Source: Pseudomonas sp. GM78 (GTDB taxonomy: Bacteria; Pseudomonadota; Gammaproteobacteria; Pseudomonadales; Pseudomonadaceae). Taken from it: 64,000 nucleotides of DNA. Below, piece after piece: positions 29,067-38,566 of the stretch (positions within the stretch are counted from its first letter, which is position 1; each line of letters starts with the position of its first letter). Both the position numbers and the translations under genes were made by a program. The DNA lies in assembly GCF_000282475.1 (NCBI RefSeq), contig NZ_AKJF01000075.1:36633-100632 (forward strand). Reading direction: 5' to 3'. The notes under the pieces were generated by a model. It saw nothing but the letters and a program-made list of their open reading frames with translations, was not told the origin of the DNA and searched no databases.

Positions 29067-29408
29067 TCAATCGATCAACTGATCAATCAGGACCACGTTG
29101 GAATAGATCAGGCTGCCATCGCTCGCCCGGTGTCCGACCAGATGGAACTGACCACGTTCGTAGTGCAGATAGACGCGCATCTTGCAGTCGGACAAGGGGG
29201 CGTAACCCTCAGGCAAGACCAGGTTCAATGTGTCCATGTCGACATCGACCATGATTTCTTTCAGCGCAGGGTTCTTCTGCAGGCGTTCTTCCGCTTCCTC
29301 CAGGCGTAGATGGAGGGGGCCGTCGACGTAAAAATGGATCTCGCCCATCGGTTCGGATGGTTGATTGGGGTTGGGTTTGCACCTGCCTTCGAGCGTCAGG
29401 TTACTCAT
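29067..29408 (-). CDS. Conserved hypothetical protein
   Basis: A 113-residue soluble protein with no signal peptide or transmembrane segment (MSNLTLEGRCKPNPNQPSEP at the N-terminus, RVYLHYERGQFHLVGHRA near the C-terminus). I do not recognise a family. The balanced codon usage and a strong GGAGG-like site (GGAGGTTTCGTC before ATG on the minus strand) support a real gene. It is divergent from the cytochrome oxidase cluster, 181 bases from coxB. Confidence 0.6.
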   Translation of the reverse strand: MSNLTLEGRCKPNPNQPSEPMGEIHFYVDGPLHLRLEEAEERLQKNPALKEIMVDVDMDTLNLVLPEGYAPLSDCKMRVYLHYERGQFHLVGHRASDGSLIYSNVVLIDQLID

Positions 29409-29589
29409 GACGAAACCTCCATCGGGGATGCTGGCGTGCCATTGAGTATAGCCGCCTGCCGGGTCTCGCTTGCCGACCTATACTTTTCACTGGCTTTGCC
29501 TCCTTGGGTGGTAGTTGCCGGCCCTGTCTGGACGTCAGTGGCGATGCTTGCGCGAGGCCTGTGAGCAACAGCAATAGGATGAAGAGAAA

Positions 29590-31038
29590 ATGGCGATAGC
29601 AATTATCTTGATTCTAATCGTTATTGCCTCAGTGCTCTTTCATGTACTAGCGCCCTGGCATGCAGCACCGCCCGCGTCCAACTGGGGATCGATAGACACC
29701 ACACTGTTCATTACCCTGATCATCAGCGGTATATTTTTCATCGCCATTACGGTGTTCATGGCCGTCGCCATAATGCGCTATCGGCATAAGGAAGGTGCCA
29801 GGGCGCATTACCAGCCAGAAAGTAAAAAACTGGAGTTCTGGTTGATTGTCGTGACCTCGATCGGTATTGCCGCCATGTTGGCGCCAGGCCTGGTGGTCTA
29901 CAACGATTTCATCCGGGTGCCGAAAGAGGCTTATGAACTTGAAGTGGTCGCCCAGCAATGGCAGTGGACCTATCGTTTTCCCGGCCAGGACGGCAAGTTG
30001 GGCAAGTCGGATATCAAGTTTGTCGATGCCACCAATCCCCTCGGTGTTGATCCAAAAGACCCCGCCGGGCAGGACGATGTACTTATAAAAAATAATGAAA
30101 TCAGGCTTCCACTTGATAAACCGGTGAAAGTTTTACTGCGTTCCAAGGATGTATTACACAACTTCTACATCCCGCAAATCCGCAGCAAGATGGACATGGT
30201 GCCCGGGATGGTGTCGTACTTTTGGTTTACCCCGACTAAAACCGGGAAATACGAAGTCCTGTGCGCCGAGTTTTGTGGCGTAGGCCATTTCAACATGCGT
30301 GGCCAGATGATCGTGGAGGAGCAGGGCGCTTTCGATCAATGGCTGAGCGACCAGCCGACCTTTGCGCAGACATTGGCCAGCGCTGCCAAGCCCGGTCAGG
30401 ATAGCGTGCTGGAAAAGGGTCGCCAGTTGGTCGAACAATACGGCTGCAGTGCCTGCCATAGCCAGGATGGCAGTGCCCGTCTCGGCCCGGGATGGAAGGG
30501 GCTTTACGGTCGCACTGAACAGTTTGCCGACGGCACCCGTGCGCTGGTCGACGAGGCTTACCTGAAAGAGTCGATCCTCAAGCCGCAGGCCCGTCTGGTA
30601 CAGGGCTACCCGCCGGTGATGGTGGCCTATACTCTCAAGGACGATGAAATGGCTGCTGTCGTTGCCCTGATCAAATCACTGGGCGATGCGCCGCAAGCGT
30701 CGGGACCAGGCGAGGACCAGGTGGCGCAGGGACAACAGCTGGCCCAATCGCTCGGTTGCCTGGCCTGCCACAGTGTCGATGGCAACAAGGGCATCGGCCC
30801 CACTTGGCAGGGCCTGTATGGCTCGACAGTCACCCTCGCCGACGGTACGAGCGTGAAGGCCGATGAGGGCTATCTGAAAGAGTCGGTTCTTGATCCCGGT
30901 GGCAAAATCGTCAAAGGCTATGCGGCCGTCATGCCGGCCTTGAAACCGAGCGACAAGGACCTGGACGCGCTGATCGCCTTTATCAAATCCAAAGCCAATG
31001 CAGACGCCAGCAAGGCGCAACCAGGGAAGTCGCCGTAA
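29590..31038 (+). CDS. coxB: Cytochrome c oxidase subunit II with two C-terminal cytochrome c domains
   Basis: A 482-residue subunit II. Two N-terminal helices (residues 1-20 and 38-62, with another hydrophobic stretch near 80-105) precede the cupredoxin domain with the complete CuA site C225-AEF-C229-GVG-H233-FN-M236. Two tandem monoheme cytochrome c domains follow (CSACH at 286-290, CLACH at 390-394), each with its own downstream Met candidate (PPVMVAY, AAVMPAL). Classic caa3 subunit II has one such domain, so this protein is diheme. It is the first gene of a five-gene oxidase cluster. It accepts electrons from a c-type cytochrome or directly from a bc1 complex. Confidence 0.92.
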   Translation: MAIAIILILIVIASVLFHVLAPWHAAPPASNWGSIDTTLFITLIISGIFFIAITVFMAVAIMRYRHKEGARAHYQPESKKLEFWLIVVTSIGIAAMLAPGLVVYNDFIRVPKEAYELEVVAQQWQWTYRFPGQDGKLGKSDIKFVDATNPLGVDPKDPAGQDDVLIKNNEIRLPLDKPVKVLLRSKDVLHNFYIPQIRSKMDMVPGMVSYFWFTPTKTGKYEVLCAEFCGVGHFNMRGQMIVEEQGAFDQWLSDQPTFAQTLASAAKPGQDSVLEKGRQLVEQYGCSACHSQDGSARLGPGWKGLYGRTEQFADGTRALVDEAYLKESILKPQARLVQGYPPVMVAYTLKDDEMAAVVALIKSLGDAPQASGPGEDQVAQGQQLAQSLGCLACHSVDGNKGIGPTWQGLYGSTVTLADGTSVKADEGYLKESVLDPGGKIVKGYAAVMPALKPSDKDLDALIAFIKSKANADASKAQPGKSP

Positions 31039-31080
31039 ACAGCCAGGAATGCACCGAAACTTCGACAGGAGGATGACGTG

Positions 31081-32856
31081 ATGGCCTATGCGGAGCAAGC
31101 CGAAACAGAAGCACTGCACGAACCCAGGAGCTTCCTGACCAAATACATCTGGAGTCAGGACCACAAGGTCATCGCCGTTCAGTATTCCTTGACGGCGCTG
31201 TTCGTGGGGCTTATCGCCGTGGTGTTGTCCGGCTTGATGCGCATGCAGATTGGCTTCCCCGGCAGTTTGGCGTTCATGGATGCCAGTACTTACTATCAGG
31301 CGATGACCATGCACGGCATGATCATGGTCATTTACTTGCTGACGGCCCTGTTTCTGGGGGGCTTCGGCAACTATCTGATCCCGTTGATGGTGGGCGCCCG
31401 TGACATGGTCTTCCCCTATGTCAACATGCTCAGTTACTGGTTCTACCTGCTGGCGGTAGTGGTGCTGCTCGCCAGCTTCTTTGTCCCTGGCGGCCCCACG
31501 GGTTCGGGCTGGACGCTTTATCCGCCGCAATCGATCAGTCAGGGCACACCAGGAGTCGAGTGGGGCATCGTGCTGATGCTCGTCTCGCTGGCGATCTTTA
31601 TCGTCGCCGCCACCATGGGTGGGTTGAACTACGTCACCACGGTGTTGCAGGCGCGCACGCACGGGATGACTCTATTTCGCATGCCGCTCTCCGTGTGGGG
31701 CATCTTCATGGCCTCGATCATGGCCTTGCTGGCGTTCCCGGCGTTGTTTGTCAGTGCGGTCATGATGCTGTTCGACAAGCTGTTGGGCACCAGTTTCTTC
31801 ATGCCGGCGATGATCTCGCTGGGGCAGCAGCTCGATCACCAGGGTGGCAGCCCGATACTGTTCCAGCACCTGTTCTGGTTCTTCGGCCATCCGGAGGTCT
31901 ACATCGTCGCGCTCCCTGCGTTTGGCCTGGTTTCCGACCTGATCAGCACCCATGCGCGTAAAAACATCTTCGGCTACCGAATGATGGTGTGGGCGATTAT
32001 TGCCATTGGCGTGCTCAGCTTTGTGGTCTGGGCGCACCACATGTATGTCAGCGGCATGAACCCGTACTTTGGCTTTTTCTTTGCCGTCACCACTTTGATT
32101 ATCGCGGTGCCGACTGCACTGAAAGTCTACAACTGGGTGCTGACCCTGTGGCAGGGCGACATCCATCTGACCGTGCCGATGCTGTTTGCCCTGGCCTTTA
32201 TCGTCACTTTCCTGGTGGGCGGCCTGACCGGGTTATTTCTCGGCAATGTGATCGTCGATATTCCGCTCTCGGACACCTATTTCGTCGTTGCCCATTTTCA
32301 TATGGTCATGGGGGTCGCACCGGTATTGGTGGTGTTCGGCGGCATTTACCATTGGTTCCCGAAAGTCACCGGGCGCATGTTCAACGATACCCTGGGCAAG
32401 TTGCATTTCTGGATAACTTTCCTGGGCACCTACGCCATCTTTTTCCCCATGCATTACCTGGGTTTCCAGGGGATGCCTCGTCGGTACTACGCCTATGACA
32501 ACTACGCCTTCATTCCGCAGTCGGCGCATGAGTTGAATGCCTTCATTACCGTGGTCGCATTGATCGTCGGCGTTTCCCAACTGCTGTTCGTGTTCAACAT
32601 GGCCTGGAGTGTATTCAAAGGGAAACCCGCGGGCAGTAACCCCTGGGGCGCGGCCAGTCTGGAGTGGCAAACACCGGACACTCCGCCGAAGCACGGGAAC
32701 TGGGGAGAGAAGTTGCCGGTGGTGCATCGCTGGGCCTATGACTACAGCGTGCCGGGGATAGAGCAGGATTTCGTGCCGCAAACGGTCTCCGCCGAGGAAC
32801 TGGAGCAAATGCGGCAACTCAGTGCCGGCACCAAAATAGCGGACGTCAAGACATGA
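31081..32856 (+). CDS. coxA: Cytochrome c oxidase subunit I (heme-copper oxidase)
   Basis: A 591-residue catalytic subunit with 12 transmembrane helices. Heme and CuB ligands are visible: the early MTMHGMIMV histidine, the cross-linked HPEVY at 270-274, HH at 319-320, and the VAHFHMV pair H405/H407. The Glu of HPEVY places it among A1-type proton-pumping oxidases. The ATG at 31081 follows AGGAGGATGACGTG; a GTG one codon upstream is also possible. It overlaps the next gene by 4 bases. It reduces oxygen to water at the inner membrane. Confidence 0.95.
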   Translation: MAYAEQAETEALHEPRSFLTKYIWSQDHKVIAVQYSLTALFVGLIAVVLSGLMRMQIGFPGSLAFMDASTYYQAMTMHGMIMVIYLLTALFLGGFGNYLIPLMVGARDMVFPYVNMLSYWFYLLAVVVLLASFFVPGGPTGSGWTLYPPQSISQGTPGVEWGIVLMLVSLAIFIVAATMGGLNYVTTVLQARTHGMTLFRMPLSVWGIFMASIMALLAFPALFVSAVMMLFDKLLGTSFFMPAMISLGQQLDHQGGSPILFQHLFWFFGHPEVYIVALPAFGLVSDLISTHARKNIFGYRMMVWAIIAIGVLSFVVWAHHMYVSGMNPYFGFFFAVTTLIIAVPTALKVYNWVLTLWQGDIHLTVPMLFALAFIVTFLVGGLTGLFLGNVIVDIPLSDTYFVVAHFHMVMGVAPVLVVFGGIYHWFPKVTGRMFNDTLGKLHFWITFLGTYAIFFPMHYLGFQGMPRRYYAYDNYAFIPQSAHELNAFITVVALIVGVSQLLFVFNMAWSVFKGKPAGSNPWGAASLEWQTPDTPPKHGNWGEKLPVVHRWAYDYSVPGIEQDFVPQTVSAEELEQMRQLSAGTKIADVKT

Positions 32857-33545
32857 ACAGACTGCTATTGAGAAATGCCGATGGCGCTGACCCTGGCGGC
32901 AGTTGGAATCGCGATCCTGAAGGTGTTCATTCCGCCGAGGGTGCCGATAGAAGCCAGATCGCAAAAACAGGCCTGCGCTTGTTTCTGGCAGTGGTGAGCT
33001 CGTTATTCTTGCTATTTTTACTCGCCTTTATCGCCCGCTCACAAATGGCTGACTGGCGACCGCTGGCAGAACCCATGGCGCCGCTGGCCAATCCATGGCA
33101 GCTGTGGGCGAATTCGGGTTTTCTGGTATCGAGTTGCATCGCACTGCAGTGGTCGCGCATGGCCGCCCGCCGGGCTCGAATGGACGCAACGGCGATTGCT
33201 TTTGTAGTGGGGGGCGGATTTGCCATTGCCTTTCTGGCGGGGCAACTCTGGGTCTGGCAGCAATTTGTGGACTGGGGCTACTTTGTCGCCAGCAATCCGG
33301 CCAACAGTTTCTTCTACCTGTTGACCGGCATGCACGGCCTCCACCTGTTGGGCGGGTTGATTGTCTGGGTCTGGATCATCGCTAAATTCCTGCGTCATGT
33401 GCCTTTGCCGCAACTCAGCGCCAGCATAGAGCTCTGTGCCATCTATTGGCACTACTTGTTGGGTCTTTGGTTCGTGCTGTTCGCGCTGCTGACCAGTACG
33501 CCAGCAACCTATGAAGCCATCGCCAGATTCTGCGGCCTGAGGTGA
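32853..33545 (+). CDS. Cytochrome c oxidase subunit III-type protein (first copy)
   Basis: A 230-residue subunit III-like protein with an unusual hydrophilic N-terminal extension (residues 1-38), then about five helices and the subunit III signature NPANSFFYLLTGMHGLHLLGG followed by AIYWHYLLGLWFVLFALL. It starts in the coxA stop (ATGA). Together with the following gene it makes two subunit III homologues in one cluster. Whether both join the same complex is open. Confidence 0.85.
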   Translation: MNRLLLRNADGADPGGSWNRDPEGVHSAEGADRSQIAKTGLRLFLAVVSSLFLLFLLAFIARSQMADWRPLAEPMAPLANPWQLWANSGFLVSSCIALQWSRMAARRARMDATAIAFVVGGGFAIAFLAGQLWVWQQFVDWGYFVASNPANSFFYLLTGMHGLHLLGGLIVWVWIIAKFLRHVPLPQLSASIELCAIYWHYLLGLWFVLFALLTSTPATYEAIARFCGLR

Positions 33546-33551
33546 AAAACC

Positions 33552-34256
33552 ATGGCATCGCATCCGCAAGCCCCCGTCGAGCCCGATCCAGCCAGACCGC
33601 TGCCTGCACCGGGTTGGCAGGGCATCGCCAGCGACTGGGCCTCGGATAAGGACGCTTTCAAGCAGGTCCACTGGGGCAAGGCGATGATGTGGATATTCCT
33701 GCTCAGCGATACGTTTATTTTCACCTGTTTCCTGACCGGCTACATGTCGGTCCGCATGACCATCACTGACGCGTGGCCGAACCCCAGTGAAGTGTTTGCA
33801 CTGACGATTGGCGGTAAGGAAATCCCGCTTATCCTGATCGCCATCATGACTTTTGTGCTGATCAGCAGCAGCGGCACCATGGCCATGGCGGTCAATTTCG
33901 CCTATCGCCGGGATCGTGCGAAAACCACCGCCCTGATGCTGGCAACCGCGGCCTTGGGGGTGACTTTCGTCGGAATGCAGGCCTTTGAATGGAGCAAGCT
34001 CATTTCAGAAGGGGTGCGCCCTTGGGGTAACCCTATGGGGGCGGCACAATTTGGTGCCAGCTTTTTCATGATTACCGGTTTCCACGGACTGCATGTGTCA
34101 ATCGGCGCCATCTACCTCAGCATTGTGGCGATGAAGGTATTTCGCGGCGATTACGAACGCTCCGGCAACTATCAGAACGTCGAGATAGCCGGGCTTTATT
34201 GGCACTTCGTGGATTTGGTGTGGGTGTTTATTTTTGCTTTCTTCTATTTATGGTAG
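33552..34256 (+). CDS. coxC: Cytochrome c oxidase subunit III (second copy)
   Basis: A 234-residue subunit III with seven hydrophobic helices: KAMMWIFLLSDTFIFTCFLTGY near the start, FFMITGFHGLHVSIGAIYLS, and GLYWHFVDLVWVFIFAFFYLW at the C-terminus. The Glu in AFEWSKLI is the family's conserved membrane carboxylate. It starts 6 bases after the previous subunit III gene and is more canonical than it. Confidence 0.88.
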   Translation: MASHPQAPVEPDPARPLPAPGWQGIASDWASDKDAFKQVHWGKAMMWIFLLSDTFIFTCFLTGYMSVRMTITDAWPNPSEVFALTIGGKEIPLILIAIMTFVLISSSGTMAMAVNFAYRRDRAKTTALMLATAALGVTFVGMQAFEWSKLISEGVRPWGNPMGAAQFGASFFMITGFHGLHVSIGAIYLSIVAMKVFRGDYERSGNYQNVEIAGLYWHFVDLVWVFIFAFFYLW

Positions 34257-34266
34257 AGGAGCGCGG

Positions 34267-34587
34267 ATGATGGCGCATGTTCAAGGTCAGCAACATCCAA
34301 TCAGCCTGTATCTCAAGATCTGGGGACTGTTATTCGTCCTCAGCACCCTGTCGTACCTGGTCGACTATTTCCACTTCCATGGTTATCTCAGGTGGGCCCT
34401 GATTATCACGTTCATGTTGCTGAAGGCTGGCTTGATTGTTTCCATCTTCATGCACATGGCCTGGGAACGCTTGGCCCTGGTGTACGCGATATTGGTGCCA
34501 CCTTTATGTTTGCTGGTGTTGGTCGGACTGATGGCCACCGAGGCAGACTATGTGTTCCTCAGTCGGGTCATTTTCTTTGGCCAATAA
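34267..34587 (+). CDS. Cytochrome c oxidase subunit IV (prokaryotic COX4 type)
   Basis: A 106-residue membrane protein with three helices (IWGLLFVLSTLSYLVDYF, WALIITFMLLKAGLIVSIFMHM, ALVYAILVPPLCLLVLVGLM) and the KAGLIVSIFMHMAWE motif of prokaryotic subunit IV. Two adjacent ATGs (34267, 34270) follow GAGGAG; the first is used here. It is the last gene of the oxidase cluster and is convergent with the 186-residue membrane protein. Confidence 0.85.
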   Translation: MMAHVQGQQHPISLYLKIWGLLFVLSTLSYLVDYFHFHGYLRWALIITFMLLKAGLIVSIFMHMAWERLALVYAILVPPLCLLVLVGLMATEADYVFLSRVIFFGQ

Positions 34588-34619
34588 GCAGCCTTCGGCT
34601 GGCCATCAGTCTTGGGGAG

Positions 34620-35180
34620 CTAACCTGATATCACTCGCTTGAATTGATGCCATTTGTGCTGCCAGGCGACTGTCCAGTGGGGCGCAGCCGTTCCCGTACC
34701 GGCGATTTCCAGCATTGGATGATGGCCGATTACCTGGTCCAGTACCGATTCCTGATTCGGTTCAACATCCACGAAGAAGATGTGCTTGCCCTCTTGTATC
34801 GCTTGCTTGTAATTGCGGAAGTGAGCGTTCGGCACCTGGAAGCCGAAGAAGCCACCTTCCCAGATGCAGAAGCCCAGGATAACGATGGCAAGGAAGATGA
34901 AGGGCATCCAGCCTGCGGCGGATTCGGTCCAGCCCAACCAGTAGGCGCCGCCCAGGACCACTGCGGCGAGTGGGATACCGACCACCGCACCAATCTCACC
35001 AGAGTGAACGGCATCCTGTTCCATTAACGAGGTCACCTCGTGGAGGTGATGTTCTTCAACATCGGCAACCTTTTGACTGAGCACGTGAATTTGTTCGGAA
35101 TTGATGCCACTGGCTTCCAGTTCATTTTCAACGGTTTCAAGATCGTCGAGATTGTCACTGATGTAATAGTGTCGATTCAT
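34620..35180 (-). CDS. Unknown membrane protein with paired DUF1269/GS17M-like segments
   Basis: A 186-residue protein starting MNRHYYISDNLDDLETVENE. Residues 1-35 resemble the small alpha/beta module of general-stress 17M/DUF1269 proteins, a central pair of helices (VVGIPLAAVVLGGAYWLGW, MPFIFLAIVILGFCIWEGG) spans the membrane, and a second soluble module (HIFFVDVEPNQESVLDQVI) follows. It has a strong GGGAGG ribosome site. It sits alone between the oxidase cluster and yacG. The function is not assigned. Confidence 0.65.
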   Translation of the reverse strand: MNRHYYISDNLDDLETVENELEASGINSEQIHVLSQKVADVEEHHLHEVTSLMEQDAVHSGEIGAVVGIPLAAVVLGGAYWLGWTESAAGWMPFIFLAIVILGFCIWEGGFFGFQVPNAHFRNYKQAIQEGKHIFFVDVEPNQESVLDQVIGHHPMLEIAGTGTAAPHWTVAWQHKWHQFKRVISG

Positions 35181-35412
35181 GCCACACCTCCCATCTCGTG
35201 TTGGCGTTGAACCTCCTATGTCCAGCAGCCAATTACCGAGATTGTGCCGTCGGTAACAGTACCCGTGGGGAACGTTGCACATTCATGCAATTCGAGAGAA
35301 GTATAGCATTCGCTAAAATGCTGGATTTTAGGGGGCAAGCCCTGAAAAGCAGCATCAGGGCCTGGCTCGCCGGTTCGATTTCGGTCAAATGCCAGGCCGC
35401 TGATGATCGGAA

Positions 35413-35613
35413 TCAGTGACGCGGGTCGAAATCGCCGCTGAACAATTCGTCCTCGGCATCCGGGGCCACTGGAATCTTGTGCTCTTCCGACGCCCAGGCG
35501 CCCAGGTCGATCAGTTTGCAGCGGTCGGAGCAGAACGGCCGGAATTTGCTCTCGGGGCTCCATTCGACAGGGGCACCGCAGGTTGGGCATTCGACGGTTG
35601 GGGTCTGGCTCAT
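35413..35613 (-). CDS. yacG: DNA gyrase inhibitor YacG, zinc protein
   Basis: A 66-residue zinc-binding protein with C9-x2-C12-x15-C28-x3-C32 and the [20 protein letters not shown] core of YacG. In E. coli it binds GyrB and blocks DNA binding by gyrase. It overlaps the coaE stop by 4 bases and is the last gene of the pilC-pilD-coaE-yacG unit, as in other pseudomonads. Confidence 0.93.
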   Translation of the reverse strand: MSQTPTVECPTCGAPVEWSPESKFRPFCSDRCKLIDLGAWASEEHKIPVAPDAEDELFSGDFDPRH

Positions 35614-36233
35614 GATTGGCCTCCACGCAAAGTAAGGTAAAAGTGATGCAGGCGTTCGACCTCGCTGTGCAGCCAGGCGAGGTCGCGGTCGTTGACCACC
35701 ACGTCGTCGGCATGGCTTACGCGATCCTGACGGCTGGACTGCGCCTTGAGGATCGCCTGGACCTGCTGTTCGCTGGTCTGGTCACGCCGCAGTGTGCGTT
35801 CGATCTGCAACTGTTCGGGGGCATCGATCACCAAAACCCGTTGGGTCATGGCGTACTGGCCGGACTCGATCAGCAGCGGCGAAACCAGGATCGCGTAAGG
35901 TGATTTTGCCAGCGCCAGGTGATGGGCAATCTCTTCGGCGATCAGCGGATGCAACAAGGCTTCCAGCCAGCGGCGTTGCTCCGGTACTTCGAAGATCAGT
36001 TTGCGCAACGCGGCGCGGTCCAGTTGCCCGTCAGCTTGCAACACGCTGGGACCGAAGTGTTCGGCAATCTTCGCCAGCGCCGGCCGACCCGGTTCCACCA
36101 CCCAGCGAGCGGCATGATCGGCATCGACCGCATGCACGCCCAGGTCGATAAAGTGTTGGGCCGCCGCACTTTTGCCGCTGCCGATGCCGCCGGTCAAGCC
36201 GAGAATCCAGGGTTTTTCCACAGGGGTATTCAT
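35610..36233 (-). CDS. coaE: Dephospho-CoA kinase
   Basis: A 207-residue P-loop kinase that phosphorylates dephospho-CoA in the last step of CoA synthesis. Walker A GGIGSGKS (15-22), [13 protein letters not shown], and the lid segment [11 protein letters not shown] are present. The ATG 36233 overlaps the pilD stop by 4 bases; longer frames upstream belong to a shadow inside pilD. CoA demand links loosely to panB/panC and acs elsewhere in the window. Confidence 0.95.
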   Translation of the reverse strand: MNTPVEKPWILGLTGGIGSGKSAAAQHFIDLGVHAVDADHAARWVVEPGRPALAKIAEHFGPSVLQADGQLDRAALRKLIFEVPEQRRWLEALLHPLIAEEIAHHLALAKSPYAILVSPLLIESGQYAMTQRVLVIDAPEQLQIERTLRRDQTSEQQVQAILKAQSSRQDRVSHADDVVVNDRDLAWLHSEVERLHHFYLTLRGGQS

Positions 36234-37102
36234 TTCAGACCGACAAGCTGCCAATAGAAGTCGGTTATTTGACCACCCCAGAGCAAGGCAATCCAGCCGG
36301 CAATGGCCAGATAGGGACCGAAAGGGATAGGTGTGGATGTTTGTGCCTTGCGCAGGCGCAGGTAAATCACGCCGATGATCGCGCCCACCAGGGATGACAA
36401 GGCGATCGTCAGCGGCAGGATCTGCCAACCGCCCCAGGCGCCAAACATCGCCAGCAGCTTGAAGTCGCCATGCCCCATGCCGTCCTTGCCGGTGAGCAGC
36501 TTGAACACCCAGAACACCGTCCACAGCGCCATGTAGCCGGCAATGGCGCCCCACAACGCCTCAGGCAATGGCACGAACAGGTCGAGGCTGTTGACGATCA
36601 GCCCCAGCCACATCAACGGTAGCACCAGTACATCCGGCAGCAGTTGATGCTCGGCGTCGATCAGGCTCATGGCCAGCAAGCCCCAGGTCAGGAGCATCGC
36701 CATGCCGGCTTGCCAGCCGAAACCAAAGTGCCAGGCAATGAACGCCGACAGGAGGGCGCAGGCCAGCTCGGTCAATGGATAGCGTTTGCTGATCGGCGTC
36801 GCGCAGGCCGAACAGCGCCCGCGCAGGAACAGGAAGCTGAACACTGGAATGTTTTCCCAGGCACGAATCCGGTGGCTGCAATGTGGGCACTGGGAGTGCG
36901 GCAGCATCAGATTGTAGGTCGGCAGCGGCGTTTCGCCGGGCAGCCCGAGGATCTCATGGGCCTGCACGCGCCAGTCGCGCTCGAGCATTTTCGGCAGGCG
37001 CCGCACCAGTACATTGAGGAAGCTGCCAACCAGCAGGCCGACCACCCCGGCGATGACGACGAAAGCCAGCGGGAAGTGGGTCAGAATTTCGTTCAAGGGC
37101 AT
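36230..37102 (-). CDS. pilD: Prepilin peptidase/N-methyltransferase PilD
   Basis: A 290-residue inner-membrane aspartyl protease that cleaves and N-methylates all the prepilins encoded in this window. The N-terminal cytoplasmic domain carries zinc Cys pairs C72/C75 and C97/C100. The catalytic aspartates are D149 ([11 protein letters not shown]) and D213 (GHGDFK). Eight hydrophobic helices. ATG 37102 lies 1 base from the pilC stop. It is also needed for type II secretion, so keeping it does not prove that pili are made. Confidence 0.96.
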   Translation of the reverse strand: MPLNEILTHFPLAFVVIAGVVGLLVGSFLNVLVRRLPKMLERDWRVQAHEILGLPGETPLPTYNLMLPHSQCPHCSHRIRAWENIPVFSFLFLRGRCSACATPISKRYPLTELACALLSAFIAWHFGFGWQAGMAMLLTWGLLAMSLIDAEHQLLPDVLVLPLMWLGLIVNSLDLFVPLPEALWGAIAGYMALWTVFWVFKLLTGKDGMGHGDFKLLAMFGAWGGWQILPLTIALSSLVGAIIGVIYLRLRKAQTSTPIPFGPYLAIAGWIALLWGGQITDFYWQLVGLK

Positions 37103-37103
37103 G

Positions 37104-38321
37104 TCAGATCGCTGAGCCGAGTTGGAAGATGGGCAGGTACATCGCGACCACCAGGCCGCCGACAATAACACCCAGCACCACCATGATGAACGGTTCCATG
37201 AGGCTTGTGAGGTTGTCGACCATATTGTCGACCTCGTCCTCGTAGAAACCGGCGACCTTGTCCAGCATGTCGTCGAGGGCGCCAGACTCCTCGCCAATGG
37301 CGGTCATCTGCACGGCCATGTTCGGGAAAACACCGGACGTGCGCATGGAAAAATTCAGCTGCATGCCCGTCGCCACGTCCTGCCGGATGCGCAACACCGC
37401 GCGTTTGAACACGATGTTGCCGGTGGCGCCGGCCACCGACTCCAGGGCTTCGACCAGCGGTACGCCGGCGGCGAAGGTCGTCGACAGCGTGCGGGCGAAA
37501 CGGGCCACCGCGGACTTGTACATCAAGGTACCTGTCAAAGGCAGTTTCAGCAGCCAGGTGTCCATTCGGTCGCGAAAACCTTGTGAGGTTTTCTGGGTGT
37601 GGCGCACAGCCAGAGCAGCCGCAATGAGTGAGCCCAGCAACATCCACCACCACGCTTGCATGAACTGCGACAGGTCGATGACCATCAAGGTGAAGCCCGG
37701 CAATTCAGCACCAAAGCCCTTGAACACCGATTCGAATTGCGGCACCACCTTGATCAGCAGGATGCCGGTCACGATGATCGCGACGCACACGACGATCAGC
37801 GGGTAGGTCATGGCTTTCTTGATCTTCGCCTTGAGGCTTTCGCTTTTTTCCTTGTAGGTCGCCACCCGTTCCAGCAGGGTGTCCAGCGCGCCGGCCTGCT
37901 CCCCGGCGTCCACCAGGTTGCAGTACAACTCATCGAAGTATTGCGGTTTTTTGCGCAGAGCCGCGGCGAAGCTGTTGCCCGCCGCCACTTCCTGTTTCAC
38001 CTCTTCGACCAGCTTGCGCATGGCCGGGTTGTCGAAGCCTTCGCCGATGATGTCGAACGACTGCAACAACGGCACGCCGGCCTTCATCATGGTTGCCATC
38101 TGCCGGGTGAAGAGGGCAATGTCCTGGGCCTTGATGCGTTTGCCCAGATTGAAAATCGACGTGGTTTTCCTGCGCACCTTGCCGGGATTGATGCCTTGCT
38201 TGCGCAATTGCGCCTTGATCAGCGCCGGGTTTTGACCGCTCAACTCGCCCGTCACCTTCGTGCCTTTCCTGTCTGTACCTTCCCAGGTGTACACGCCGGT
38301 TCTTGCTGCCTTGACTGCCAT
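37104..38321 (-). CDS. pilC: Type IV pilus inner-membrane platform protein PilC
   Basis: A 405-residue GspF-family protein with two duplicated cytoplasmic four-helix domains (GVPLLQSFDIIGEGFDNP; GVPLVEALESVAGATGN) and three membrane helices. It is full length. It usually interacts with the PilB extension ATPase, encoded just upstream in P. aeruginosa. No pilB occurs here: upstream of pilC is directly the divergent pilA region. It is the first gene of pilC-pilD-coaE-yacG. Confidence 0.95.
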   Translation of the reverse strand: MAVKAARTGVYTWEGTDRKGTKVTGELSGQNPALIKAQLRKQGINPGKVRRKTTSIFNLGKRIKAQDIALFTRQMATMMKAGVPLLQSFDIIGEGFDNPAMRKLVEEVKQEVAAGNSFAAALRKKPQYFDELYCNLVDAGEQAGALDTLLERVATYKEKSESLKAKIKKAMTYPLIVVCVAIIVTGILLIKVVPQFESVFKGFGAELPGFTLMVIDLSQFMQAWWWMLLGSLIAAALAVRHTQKTSQGFRDRMDTWLLKLPLTGTLMYKSAVARFARTLSTTFAAGVPLVEALESVAGATGNIVFKRAVLRIRQDVATGMQLNFSMRTSGVFPNMAVQMTAIGEESGALDDMLDKVAGFYEDEVDNMVDNLTSLMEPFIMVVLGVIVGGLVVAMYLPIFQLGSAI

Positions 38322-38479
38322 GTTCAGTCCTTGCTGACCCGTTAATAACGCCGTTGCATTGATCGCAACCGACCCTCATAGATCGTGAATGTGCCGATGC
38401 GTTCCTCGGAATACCGGGTACAAGGCATTCAAGACTTATAGCCTAGTCAATCGGTGGAACCAAACCAGCGCTCTTGAGG

Positions 38480-38494
38480 TGACAAAAAGTGTCA
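38480..38494. promoter_or_regulatory. Candidate PilR operator upstream of pilA
   Basis: Perfect inverted repeat TGACA-AAAAG-TGTCA, about 73-87 bases before the sigma-54 -12/-24 element, plus another TGACA at 38529. PilR of P. aeruginosa recognises repeated TGTC motifs in this position range. The binding assignment is inferred. Confidence 0.6.
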
Positions 38495-38566
38495 GATAGT
38501 GCGGTTCCTGGGGGTAAGAAGGGGGGGGTGACAACCGTGCACCCCGCGAACAGGGCGCCACGGGCT

